A stretch of DNA of 64,000 bases from Pseudomonas faucium (GCF_021602585.1 NZ_BQIP01000025.1:1-64000); one strand, 5' to 3'; positions 10,122 to 16,890 are shown, counted from the first letter of the stretch. The notes: generated by a model not told the origin, from the sequence alone. Translations and numbers: made by a program.

Positions 10122-11389
10122 AGGTGGGGAAAAAGCCGGTGGTACGCCCGACCCTGCGCTCGGTGCTGGGCCGTGGCCACCTCAGCGTGGCCTTGCTCGC
10201 CGTGGGCCTTGCCGGCATATCGCTGACCCTGCTGGGCGTGTTGGCGCTGCGTGTCTACGCCAACCACAACGTGCACCTGATTGCCCGCTCCATCAATTAC
10301 ACCGTGGAAGCTGCCGTGGTCTTCGACGACAGCGCCGCCGCCAACGAAGCGCTGGCGCTGATCGCCGGTACCGAGGAGGTGGCGGACGCCAAGGTGTTCA
10401 ACAACGACGGCGAGGCGCTGGCGCACTGGCAGCGCAGCGACGACGGCATGCTCGCGCACCTGGAAGCCCAGGTCGCCACGGCGCTGCTGGACCAGCCGGT
10501 CAACCTGCCGATCTATCACCAGCAACAGCAGGTGGGCCACATCGAGCTGATCGCCCAGGGCCGCAGTCTGCTGCTGTTCCTGCTTGGCGGGCTTGCCGGC
10601 ATCCTGTTCTGCACGGTGCTCAGCGCCTTCGTCGCCCTGTACCTGTCCCAGCGCATGCTCGGCGATATCGTCCGCCCATTGCGTGGCCTGGCCAGCGTCG
10701 CCCACGCCGCCCGGCGCGAGCGCAGTTTCGACCGGCGCGTGCCGGAAGCGCCGATTGCCGAGCTCAATGAACTGGGCAACGACTTCAATGCCCTGCTCGA
10801 CGAGCTGGAGGTCTGGCACAGCCACCTGCAGAACGAAAATGCGGTGCTGGCGCACCAGGCCAGCCATGACAGCCTCACCGGCCTGCCCAACCGTGCCTTC
10901 TTCGAAGGCCGGCTCAACCGCAGCCTGCGCAACGCTGCCCGGCAGCGCGACCACCTGGCGCTGCTGTTCCTCGACAGCGACCACTTCAAGCAGATCAATG
11001 ACAGCCTCGGCCACGCCGTGGGCGACGAGGTGCTGATCAACATCGCCGACCGCGTGCGCGCGCAACTGCGCGAGCACGACCTGGTGGCGCGGCTGGGCGG
11101 TGATGAGTTCGCGATCTTGCTCACGCCGCTGCAGTCGCGCGAGGACGCCGAACGCATCGCCGAGAAGATCATCGCCAGCATGCAGCTGCCGATGCAGCTG
11201 GACGAGGGCGGCACCCTGACCACCTCGCTGAGCGTCGGTATCGCCTATTACCCGGAGGATGGCAGCGACCCTGCCAGCCTTCTCAATGCCGCCGATGCGG
11301 CGATGTACCAGGCCAAGCGCAAGCGCCGTGGCCAATGGCAAGCGGCGCAGACGGAACGGTCCGCCGCCGAGTTCAAGAACAGGAGGTAA
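10118..11389 (+). CDS. yfiN: Membrane diguanylate cyclase YfiN (TpbB)
   Basis: YfiN makes cyclic di-GMP when YfiR repression is lifted, favouring attachment and biofilm. The 423-residue protein has a first membrane helix at about 24-45, a periplasmic CHASE8-type sensor, a second helix at about 150-175, a HAMP linker and a GGDEF domain. The active motif GGDEF is intact at 327-331, and an inhibitory I-site RxxD (R318-D321) sits five residues before it, so product inhibition is expected. The sensor type and the neighbours yfiR and yfiB make the assignment firm. Confidence 0.94.
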   Translation: MKVGKKPVVRPTLRSVLGRGHLSVALLAVGLAGISLTLLGVLALRVYANHNVHLIARSINYTVEAAVVFDDSAAANEALALIAGTEEVADAKVFNNDGEALAHWQRSDDGMLAHLEAQVATALLDQPVNLPIYHQQQQVGHIELIAQGRSLLLFLLGGLAGILFCTVLSAFVALYLSQRMLGDIVRPLRGLASVAHAARRERSFDRRVPEAPIAELNELGNDFNALLDELEVWHSHLQNENAVLAHQASHDSLTGLPNRAFFEGRLNRSLRNAARQRDHLALLFLDSDHFKQINDSLGHAVGDEVLINIADRVRAQLREHDLVARLGGDEFAILLTPLQSREDAERIAEKIIASMQLPMQLDEGGTLTTSLSVGIAYYPEDGSDPASLLNAADAAMYQAKRKRRGQWQAAQTERSAAEFKNRR

Positions 11390-11392
11390 ACC

Positions 11393-11881
11393 GTGATTCA
11401 TCGTTTGCGTTATCCCGTCCTCGCAATCCTGCTGGCCTTGCTGGCGCTGAGCGGCTGCCAGAGCACGCCCAAGGGGCTCACCGCCGAGCAGATCGCCGTG
11501 CTCAAGCGCGAAGGCTTTGCCCCGACCGAGGAGGGCTGGGCGTTCGACTTGTCGGGCAAGGTGTTGTTCGGCAGCGACCTGGACAGCCTCAACGGGCCGA
11601 GCGAGGCGATTGTCGAGCGCATTGGCAAGGCCTTGCTGGGGGTAGGGATCCAGGGTGTGCGGGTGGACGGCCATGCCGATGCCTCGGGCAAGGCGGCGTA
11701 CAACCAGCAGCTGTCCGAGCGCCGCGCGCAGAGTGTGGCCAAGGCGCTGATCGGCGTCGGCATGCCAGCGCAGAACATCGTCACCCGCGGGCTGGGCAGT
11801 AGCCAGCCGGTGGCGGACAACCGGACCATTGCCGGGCGTACCGAGAACCGCCGGGTGTCGATCGTGGTGGCGTCCTACTGA
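11393..11881 (+). CDS. yfiB: OmpA-like lipoprotein YfiB
   Basis: YfiB is the outer-membrane lipoprotein that sequesters YfiR and so activates YfiN. The 162-residue product starts at a GTG two bases after the yfiN stop, behind an AGGAGG ribosome site. It has a lipobox ALSGC with the acylated Cys at 22. The OmpA-type peptidoglycan-binding domain follows, with VDGHAD and TENRRV motifs. It completes the yfiRNB operon. Its 3' end is followed by a REP pair and then the left junction of the integrative element. Confidence 0.92.
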   Translation: MIHRLRYPVLAILLALLALSGCQSTPKGLTAEQIAVLKREGFAPTEEGWAFDLSGKVLFGSDLDSLNGPSEAIVERIGKALLGVGIQGVRVDGHADASGKAAYNQQLSERRAQSVAKALIGVGMPAQNIVTRGLGSSQPVADNRTIAGRTENRRVSIVVASY

Positions 11882-11910
11882 CAGTCACATGGCGGATGCG
11901 TGGGCGAAAC

Positions 11911-12009
11911 CTGTGGGAGCGGGCTTGCCCCGCGAAGAGGCCAGCCCAGACATCTGAGTAGGCTGGCACGGGCTTCGCCCGTGTGCGCGGGGCAAGCCCG
12001 CTCCCACAG
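11911..12009. repeat. REP inverted pair (GGGGCAAG type)
   Basis: Two arms of about 24 bp (left CTGTGGGAGCGGGCTTGCCC..., right its reverse complement ending at 12009) enclose a spacer with its own short palindrome (CACGGGCTTCGCCCGTG). The same arm family recurs at 53298-53395. It lies between yfiB and the displaced lysR 3' end, so it was probably the original yfiB/lysR intergenic repeat. Confidence 0.8.
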
Positions 12010-12013
12010 TTAC

Positions 12014-12152
12014 TCAATCCTGGGCGAAGCGCATCTGCCGGGTCTCGCCCATTAACAACGGCGCATTCGCCTCAGTCACCCCGCGGATGTAATCCCACAA
12101 CAAGGTAATCCGCTTCAACTTGCGCAAATCCTCCCGGCAGTACATCCAGAAC
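12014..12152 (-). pseudogene. Displaced 3' end of the lysR gene (attL side)
   Basis: Read on the minus strand this encodes the last 46 residues of a LysR protein and its stop. It matches the C terminus of the intact lysR at 15918-16868 except in the last five or so residues (RQMRFAQD here, QEMKFAQA there). By hand count 118 of 139 bases match 15918-16056. It has no start or N-terminal part. I infer that it is the original chromosomal 3' end of lysR, cut off when the element integrated. Identity stops abruptly at 12152/16056, the inferred crossover. Confidence 0.85.
12141..12152. other. attL core
   Basis: TACATCCAGAAC is the last stretch shared with 16045-16056 before the left and right sequences diverge completely (GACAAAG here, TGCCGCG there). 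A further 15-bp exact match (CAAATCCTCCCGGCA, 12125-12139) lies one mismatch away, so the crossover could be in either block. Confidence 0.7.
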
Positions 12153-12200
12153 GACAAAGAGGGAAAGGGTTAACCCAGCGATTACAAGGGCTTAACCACC

Positions 12201-13544
12201 ATGAACACCCGTCCACAGGAGCACCCTGTCACAAGTGCTGTCACAAACCGCACGTTTGCTTTGAGACCCGTTTGCCGGTTGGCGAGCCCCTACCATTACC
12301 GTCGTCACGGCATCTACTACCTGCGCCTTCGTGTGACGGGCAGCGTGAATCGCACGGTGTCTGTCTCCCTCAAGACCACTGACCGCAGATGGGCAATGCA
12401 AGCATCTGATCGTCTCACTGCATCGCTTCAATCGTTCCATCTGGAACGCCCTGATGCCTCATGGAGTGATTTGAGGGAGCATCTGCTGATGTTGGTGAGC
12501 AGTACGCTTATGTCTTCTGATGACGGCCACCCACTTCGTCACTGGGGAGACTTGTACCGGAACGTTGGTGTTACCCCTTTGCCAGTATTCGCACCGCATA
12601 GTGAGGTGACGAGTATGGCAATGGAGCCACTGGCCACTCCGATGACTTTCGATGTGCTGGCGCAGCTCTACATGGCTGATCGTGGCGGGGACCAGAAGCC
12701 TACGACCTTGAAGGAGACGACTCTGTGCCACAAGGTGATTGCTGAGAATCTGGATGGGTTGGATTTGAGGAACCATTCCAGGGCAGACCTTGTGGCATTC
12801 CGGGAGCGGTGGGCAGAAGGTCGGAGGTCTTCGACAGTGAACAAACTGATTGTGAAGCTTTCAGCCGTCTTTACCTGGGCTGTCGAGAACGGCCACCTGA
12901 TCAAGACCTACGACAAGAAGCTGAAGCTGACAAAGGGGGTTGCATCGAGCCGTAAGGCATTCTCCCAGTATCAGGTGAGCAAGTTGATGAACTATGCAAA
13001 CTGTCTCCCAGAGACCTCATGGAAACGATGGTTGCTCAGCCTGGGAATCATCACTGGCGGGCGGCTGAAGGAGATCTGCCAGTTGACTACGGAGGATGTC
13101 GTCACCATGGAGCCTGGCATTGTTGCCATTCACATCAACGAGGCAGGGGAGGGAAAGTCTATCAAGAACAAGCAGAGCGAGCGGCTGGTGCCACTTACTG
13201 ACGGTGCCTATGGCTTCGACCTAGCAGCGTTCCTGAGGTATGTCGATGAAACCTGCCGCAGCGGGAGCGGGTCGCTAACCCAAATTGGTTACAGGCCGTC
13301 AGGTGAGTGGGTAAACCAGCAGGCTATCCCTGCTGCTCTAGGAGATACCTATGAGCGCGGCTTGGTCTTCCACTCACTGAGGCATTCTCTGGCTTCGTTG
13401 ATGCAGGCCAAAGGTGTTCCAACGACTCACGCTCAGGCTGTGATGGGGCACGCTTCTGGCACGATCACGTTCGATACGTATGGCTCGGGCGTGCCGACAG
13501 CGACTGTCGCAGAGCTGCTCCAGCAGCTTTTCGAGGGCTCCTGA
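12201..13544 (+). CDS. Tyrosine-type site-specific integrase
   Basis: This 447-residue recombinase carries out integration and excision of the element. An N-terminal region (YYLRLRVTG...) resembles the DUF6538 type common in Pseudomonas integrases. A core-binding domain lies at about 140-240 and the catalytic domain follows. All key residues can be placed: R288 (TGGRLKE), H391 and R394 (HSLRHS), H417 (GHASG) and the nucleophile Y427 (DTYGS). It therefore looks active. It sits 49 bp from attL and reads into the element. Two TGTCACAA repeats lie inside its first codons, which could let the enzyme repress its own expression. I see no separate excisionase. Confidence 0.93.
   Translation: MNTRPQEHPVTSAVTNRTFALRPVCRLASPYHYRRHGIYYLRLRVTGSVNRTVSVSLKTTDRRWAMQASDRLTASLQSFHLERPDASWSDLREHLLMLVSSTLMSSDDGHPLRHWGDLYRNVGVTPLPVFAPHSEVTSMAMEPLATPMTFDVLAQLYMADRGGDQKPTTLKETTLCHKVIAENLDGLDLRNHSRADLVAFRERWAEGRRSSTVNKLIVKLSAVFTWAVENGHLIKTYDKKLKLTKGVASSRKAFSQYQVSKLMNYANCLPETSWKRWLLSLGIITGGRLKEICQLTTEDVVTMEPGIVAIHINEAGEGKSIKNKQSERLVPLTDGAYGFDLAAFLRYVDETCRSGSGSLTQIGYRPSGEWVNQQAIPAALGDTYERGLVFHSLRHSLASLMQAKGVPTTHAQAVMGHASGTITFDTYGSGVPTATVAELLQQLFEGS
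12227..12246. promoter_or_regulatory. Left arm-type repeats, 2 x TGTCACAA
   Basis: TGTCACAA occurs at 12227-12234 and 12239-12246, 12 bp apart and in the same orientation. The same octamer occurs three times with the same 12-bp period near the right end (15828-15859). Direct repeats near both ends of an integrative element are typical of arm sites bound by the N-terminal domain of a tyrosine recombinase. They lie within the integrase reading frame. Confidence 0.6.
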
Positions 13545-13634
13545 ATTCGCGAAGACAAGAGAGGCCATAAATGAAACGCCAATACGGCTCCCCTCAACTA
13601 GCTGTCCAGTAAGCGCCAGCTCTCACAATTAAGC

Positions 13635-13970
13635 TGTGGATAACTCGAAAATGGAGCTGTCCCCCTAGACCACAGAAGGCCTGGACAAAAACACAGCGCG
13701 ATTTGGGTTTGCCCTCTAGAGGCCCTCAATAGGCCCTAATGACGATAAATGGTTCGTTCCCTTGGGGAACGGGGTGCTTGTCGTTTCCAGGGCTTAAATC
13801 GAGCTGTAGGAGGTCGGCGTTAAATTTTTTTCTGTTAGATTGACGAACGGCTTCCGTAAGCGGAACGCCGCGAAAGCCAAGGCCTACGGGGCTTTGCACC
13901 CAGTTAAGGCACATGTTATCCACAGGTTAGTAACAGGTGGTGGTGGCGCAGAGCTATTGATTGTGGAAAA
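13635..13970. other. Non-coding region with DnaA-box-like 9-mers
   Basis: The stretch 13545-14231 has no convincing gene. It contains TTATCCACA, the consensus DnaA box, at 13916-13924 (plus) and 13635-13643 (minus), and the relaxed variant TTTTCCACA at 13962-13970 (minus). Between them are an A/T-rich run (TTAAATTTTTTTCTG near 13820), a palindrome CGTTCCCTTGGGGAACG near 13755-13771 and a second hairpin TTCCGTAAGCGGAA near 13851. Such clusters are seen at replication origins. No replication initiator gene is recognised, so an origin function is only inferred. Confidence 0.35.
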
Positions 13971-13999
13971 AGATGCCGCTATGGTGGCAGCACAAACGC

Positions 14000-14022
14000 A
14001 AAAACCCCCAATTAAGGGGGTT
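14000..14022 (-). terminator. Intrinsic terminator, minus strand
   Basis: Arms AACCCCC (14003-14009) and GGGGGTT (14016-14022) surround the loop AATTAA. In the minus direction the hairpin is followed by TTTTTGCG. There is no T-run in the plus direction, so it should end a leftward transcript. Confidence 0.65.
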
Positions 14023-14126
14023 CTGCTGAAGAATGCATGCAGGTAGCCACGATACGTTTGGCGACAGAAACGTGACTACCCGCACCCTCCGACGCATACG
14101 TTTGTAGACGCTTACATCGAGAGAAG
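14000..14126 (-). ncRNA. Candidate small RNA of the element
   Basis: The minus-strand terminator at 14000-14022 has no clear gene upstream. A possible promoter lies at TTGACG (14161-14156) and, 17 bp further, CTAAAT (14138-14133) with a TG extension. Transcription would begin near 14126 and give an RNA of about 125 nt. It lies next to the DnaA-box region. The -10 match is poor, so this is tentative. The TTG-started frame here looks non-coding. Confidence 0.25.
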
Positions 14127-14231
14127 GACGCCATTTAGCCAACTGCTGACCTAGCCGTCAACAGGTAACTGATTGGTGGTCGCCTCTGGATGCTTGCGAA
14201 CCACTCTCGCATTCACAAAGGTAAGACCATC

Positions 14232-14339
14232 ATGACCATTAGTGCCAGCTCCAAGTGTGTGCTTGTGCATCGCTACCGCCGCTTCCGCTTCGGAAGGTGG
14301 GAGGACGTATGTCAGCACCTCAGATCGCTCCCTCGCTGA
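14232..14339 (+). CDS. 35-residue basic ORF of unknown function
   Basis: The ATG at 14232 opens a 35-codon frame whose second half is rich in Arg and aromatic residues (HRYRRFRFGRWEDVCQHL). An AAGG lies 11 bases before it, which is weak, and a hairpin with a T-run follows 13 bp after the stop. The composition resembles small Arg-rich proteins I have seen near Pseudomonas integrases, but I cannot name a family. Longer minus-strand frames over the same bases look like shadows. Confidence 0.4.
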   Translation: MTISASSKCVLVHRYRRFRFGRWEDVCQHLRSLPR

Positions 14340-14352
14340 CCTAGCTCTGTTG

Positions 14353-14378
14353 AACCGCTCAAGCAATTGGGCGGTTTT
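14353..14378 (+). terminator. Terminator after the 35-residue ORF
   Basis: AACCGC (14353-14358) pairs with GCGGTT (14371-14376), and CAA/TTG adds inner pairs. TTTT follows. It separates the small ORF from the Cas2-like gene, which then needs its own promoter. Confidence 0.55.
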
Positions 14379-14415
14379 GACGCCGCTTTGTTAAATCACT
14401 TTGGAGAGTTGACCT

Positions 14416-14685
14416 ATGGCTACATTTCTCATTGGCTATGACTTAAACAAGCCCGCTCAGAATTACGGTGAACTCATCGAGGCCATCAAAAGGGTGGGGA
14501 TATGGTGGCACCACCTAGATTCGACTTGGATTGTTAAGTCTGATAGTACCTGCATTTCGATTCGGGACTACCTACTGCCCTACATTGACCAAAATGATGA
14601 GCTGTTGGTGGTCAAATTGACTGGCGATGGTGCTTGGAACGGGTTTAATAAGGCTGGTTCCGATTGGCTTAAGAATAATCTCTAG
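14416..14685 (+). CDS. Cas2-fold (SinR-family) protein
   Basis: The 89-residue product has the compact ferredoxin-like order of Cas2/VapD proteins. Strand 1 (FLIGYDL, with D9 where Cas2 has its conserved Asp) is followed by a helix (YGELIEAIKRVG), strand 2 (WHHLDSTWIV), a second helix (SIRDYLLPYI) and strand 3 (DELLVVKLTG). I recall such stand-alone proteins being labelled SinR family; they are unrelated to Bacillus SinR. No Cas1, Cas9 or repeat array is present, so a CRISPR role is not supported. GGAG sits 9 bases before the ATG. Nuclease or toxin activity is possible but inferred from fold only. Confidence 0.75.
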   Translation: MATFLIGYDLNKPAQNYGELIEAIKRVGIWWHHLDSTWIVKSDSTCISIRDYLLPYIDQNDELLVVKLTGDGAWNGFNKAGSDWLKNNL

Positions 14686-14707
14686 CGGCGTTTGGGCTGG
14701 TTATAGG

Positions 14708-14731
14708 GCGTCCGTTTACCTAAGCGGACGC
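14708..14731. other. Hairpin between convergent genes
   Basis: GCGTCCG (14708-14714) and CGGACGC (14725-14731) form a perfect 7-bp stem between the Cas2-like gene and the minus-strand ORF at 14737. No T-run follows on either strand, so it may be a weak bidirectional terminator. Confidence 0.4.
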
Positions 14732-14736
14732 TACTA

Positions 14737-14988
14737 CTAAACACGCGGCTGCTTCCGTAGGCAATCAATCGTTGAAGCGATAGCATCAGCGTTCGTGTCG
14801 AGAGCCTGCAAAGCCATCATCGTGTTGTCATGGACGTTCACAGAGCCACGTTGGCGAATCCAGGTGCTCAGCTCCTCGATAGCGGCTCTGAGGGCTGCCT
14901 GATTCATCATCAGTAGTTCTAGGGCGTCAGCGGTTGCGGCGGCCTTGTCGTCCAGATCGGGGATTCCCTTATCCTGGCGGTGATGCAT
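14737..14988 (-). CDS. Small hypothetical protein of the element
   Basis: An 83-residue acidic, probably all-helical product (heptad-like AALRAAIEELSTWIRQ, DTNADAIASTIDCLR). I do not recognise the family. AGGA lies just before the ATG but is only 2 bases away, so the start is uncertain. It converges with the Cas2-like gene. The lack of a better frame on either strand and the normal-looking protein composition support a real gene. Confidence 0.55.
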   Translation of the reverse strand: MHHRQDKGIPDLDDKAAATADALELLMMNQAALRAAIEELSTWIRQRGSVNVHDNTMMALQALDTNADAIASTIDCLRKQPRV

Positions 14989-15093
14989 GGTCCTGAAAGC
15001 TTACAGGATGATGTGGGTCGCTGGCATCGGGGGTGGACTGATGGCCTGGCGCCAGCATGGTAAACTGAGCTATCTCAGCCAAGGATGCCAAAG

Positions 15094-15519
15094 ATGAAAA
15101 CTCCCTCTGATCGTAGAGTCTTAGACATTATTTATAAGTTGTACTACGAAGAATTCACGAACCATTCTGGGGAGAACGGTGTCCAGAACGGTCGCAGGTC
15201 GAAAATATACGTACCAATTGATTGCAAGATGATCGCTAGAGAATTGAATGTAGATAGCGATATAGTGTTCGGCCGACTGTACTACCACATGGAGGAAAAG
15301 TACGGTTATATCAGGGCCGATGGAAGTAGGGTCGCCTTCTATACTCCTATTGCTGGCGAGGATAACCGTTGCGTCAATTTCCCATTGCTGGCTTCCGTTT
15401 TAGCTGGCCTCCAGCAGGAAAACAGTAAGTTTCTGTGGGCGACGGTGATGTCTGGTATTGCTCTGGCCGTATCTATTGTCGTGCCGGTGGTAGGCTGGCT
15501 AGCGGGGAAAGCAGCGTAA
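15094..15519 (+). CDS. Hypothetical protein, winged-helix-like N terminus plus C-terminal membrane segment
   Basis: The 141-residue product has an N-terminal region (DRRVLDIIYKLYYEEF ... MIARELNVDSDIVFGRLYYH) that looks like a winged-helix module followed by a beta-strand pair. A hydrophobic segment (FLWATVMSGIALAVSIVVPV) near the C terminus ends in a short basic tail. The ATG at 15094 is chosen over 15085 because AAGGA then sits 8 bases before it. Codon use is A/T-rich compared with the flanking core genes. A membrane anchor on a nucleic-acid-binding-like head is a layout seen in some phage-defence proteins, but no family is recognised. Confidence 0.65.
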   Translation: MKTPSDRRVLDIIYKLYYEEFTNHSGENGVQNGRRSKIYVPIDCKMIARELNVDSDIVFGRLYYHMEEKYGYIRADGSRVAFYTPIAGEDNRCVNFPLLASVLAGLQQENSKFLWATVMSGIALAVSIVVPVVGWLAGKAA

Positions 15520-15630
15520 ATCGCTGAAGCGGAATCGACTCCATTGAGGACAAATAGTGAAGCAGCTAACGATTAAGAAGGTCGTCACCAACAAAATAAA
15601 AATTCACAATGACATCTCCAATACAGCGAA

Positions 15631-15774
15631 TCATGGGCGATTCACATGGCCGAGCTTGCCGCGTACGGCTTCCAGCTCAGGGAATACACGTTCAGCGCCA
15701 CTGGCTCTGGATGACTCGACGTGTTGAAGCAGGCCCAGGTGCAGTAGGTCCGGGTGCAGCGGGAGACTGTGACG
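15631..15774 (-). pseudogene. Remnant of a second tyrosine integrase
   Basis: On the minus strand this reads RHSLPLHPDLLHLGLLQHVE, then ASGAERVFPEL, then GHVNRP and a stop. That pattern (charged residue, PLHP, LL.LG, ...RVFPEL) is typical of the middle of the catalytic domain in phage-type Pseudomonas integrases. The Arg-box before it and the HxxR...Y part after it are missing. It differs from the intact integrase at 12201, which has RLVPLTDGAYG in the equivalent place. I infer a leftover of an older or hybrid element at the right end. The flanks 15520-15630 and 15775-15827 hold nothing recognisable. Confidence 0.55.
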
Positions 15775-15827
15775 ACTGCTGGAGCTTTGTGCCTTAGTCG
15801 CTACCTGCATCGGAGGGCGCTCAAAGG

Positions 15828-15859
15828 TGTCACAATTGCTGTCACAACCCCTGTCACAA
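15828..15859. promoter_or_regulatory. Right arm-type repeats, 3 x TGTCACAA
   Basis: TGTCACAA occurs at 15828-15835, 15840-15847 and 15852-15859, in phase every 12 bp, about 60 bp from the lysR stop. With the two copies at 12227-12246 this makes five direct repeats in total, all in one orientation. They are best explained as integrase arm-binding sites. Confidence 0.6.
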
Positions 15860-15917
15860 GTCGTTGCCACGGCCCCATCGGCCTGGGTTGGATGAGGCAC
15901 CCTTACTTTTTGTCGAT

Positions 15918-16868
15918 CTACGCCTGAGCAAACTTCATCTCCTGGGTCTCGCCCATCAACAACGGCGCATTTGCCTCGGTCACTCCACGGATGTAATCCC
16001 ACAACAGGGTGATCCGCTTCAACTTCCTCAAATCCTCCCGGCAATACATCCAGAACTGCCGCGTCACCTCGATCTCCTCCGGCAACACCGTCACCAGCCG
16101 CGGATCCTGCGCCGCCAAGAAGCACGGCAAGATCGCCAACCCGCGCCCCTGCAGCGCCGCCGTGTATTGCGCGATCACGCTGGTGCTGCGCAGGTGCGCG
16201 CTGGCATTGGGGATCAGGTTGGCCAAGTACAGCAGCTCCGAGCTGAACGCCAGGTCGTCCACATAGCTGATGAACGGGTGGCCCACCAGGTCGCTGACCT
16301 GGCGAATCGGTGCATGGCTGTCCAGGTAGCCCTGGGTGGCATACAGCCGCAACCGGTAGTCGCACAGCTTGCAGCACACATAGGGCCCATGTTCCGGCCG
16401 CTCCAGGGCGATGACGATATCCGCCTCGCGCTTTGAAAGGCTGATGAAGTGCGGCAGCGGCAGGATGTCCACCGAAATCGCCGGGTAGGCGTCGACGAAA
16501 TGGCTCAGTTGCGGGGTGACGAAAAAGCTGCCGAAGCCCTCGGTGCAGCCCATGCGCACATGCCCCGACAGCGCCACGCCCGAGCCGGATACCTGCTCGC
16601 AGGCCATGTGCAGGGTGCTTTCGATCGACTCGGCATAGCCCAGCAGGCGCTGCCCCTCGGCGGTCAGCACGAAGCCGTTGGTGCGGGACTTTTCGAACAG
16701 CAATGTGCCCAGCGCACCCTCCAGCGAGGTGATGCGCCGCGACACCGTGGTGTAGTCGACGCTCAGCCGTTTCGCGGCGCTGCTGGCCTTGCGAGTGCGC
16801 GCCACCTCGAGGAAGAACTTCAGGTCGTCCCAGTTCAGCGTACTGAGGGAGGTCAGGTCTTTTTGCAT
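15918..16868 (-). CDS. LysR-family regulator next to mmsAB, 3' end supplied by the element
   Basis: The 316-residue protein has an N-terminal LysR helix-turn-helix ([20 protein letters not shown], then [10 protein letters not shown]) and a LysR substrate domain. It is divergent from mmsA, so it is the likely regulator of methylmalonate-semialdehyde metabolism. I start it at ATG 16868, because the sequence before it would only add a poorly conserved tail. Everything 3' of 16056 is element-borne and encodes the same 40 residues as the stranded original copy, differing only at the extreme C terminus. The gene therefore looks functional despite being the integration target. The AraC-type MmsR of P. 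aeruginosa is a different protein. Confidence 0.9.
   Translation of the reverse strand: MQKDLTSLSTLNWDDLKFFLEVARTRKASSAAKRLSVDYTTVSRRITSLEGALGTLLFEKSRTNGFVLTAEGQRLLGYAESIESTLHMACEQVSGSGVALSGHVRMGCTEGFGSFFVTPQLSHFVDAYPAISVDILPLPHFISLSKREADIVIALERPEHGPYVCCKLCDYRLRLYATQGYLDSHAPIRQVSDLVGHPFISYVDDLAFSSELLYLANLIPNASAHLRSTSVIAQYTAALQGRGLAILPCFLAAQDPRLVTVLPEEIEVTRQFWMYCREDLRKLKRITLLWDYIRGVTEANAPLLMGETQEMKFAQA
16045..16056. other. attR core within lysR
   Basis: Second copy of TACATCCAGAAC, inside the lysR coding sequence. Bases to its left are element-derived and bases to its right are original chromosome. Confidence 0.7.
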
Positions 16869-16890
16869 GTTGATCCGGTTTTTTTGTGCG

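Larger units (their letters stand above)
12141..16056. mobile_element. Small integrative element inserted in the 3' end of lysR
   Basis: The element is bounded by a 12-bp direct repeat TACATCCAGAAC at 12141-12152 and 16045-16056, embedded in a 139-bp imperfect duplication of the lysR 3' end. An integrase gene starts 49 bp inside the left end. Cargo is a Cas2-fold protein (14416), a wHTH/membrane protein (15094), a small minus-strand ORF (14737) and a 35-residue ORF (14232). The interior beyond the integrase is visibly richer in A and T than the flanks. Removing one repeat rejoins yfiB, a full lysR and mmsA in the expected order. The element brings its own lysR 3' end and so restores the gene. 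Confidence 0.85.

Noticed and set aside
13726-13923. 65-codon minus-strand frame in the DnaA-box region
   Set aside because: Spans hairpins and repeats, no family resemblance, no good start signal.
14151-14366. 71-codon minus-strand frame (MLERFNRARSARERSE...)
   Set aside because: No ribosome site, and it is the complement of the better plus-strand 35-residue ORF and its terminator.
14416-14685. CRISPR-Cas locus suggested by the Cas2-like protein
   Set aside because: No repeat array, no Cas1 or effector gene in the element; the protein fits the stand-alone SinR/VapD-type group.
15557-15727. 57-codon frame with a GTG start and a GAGGA site (VKQLTIKKVVTNKIKIHN...)
   Set aside because: The N-terminal 25 residues look protein-like, but the rest runs antisense to the integrase remnant. 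It may be a broken gene start; not enough to call.
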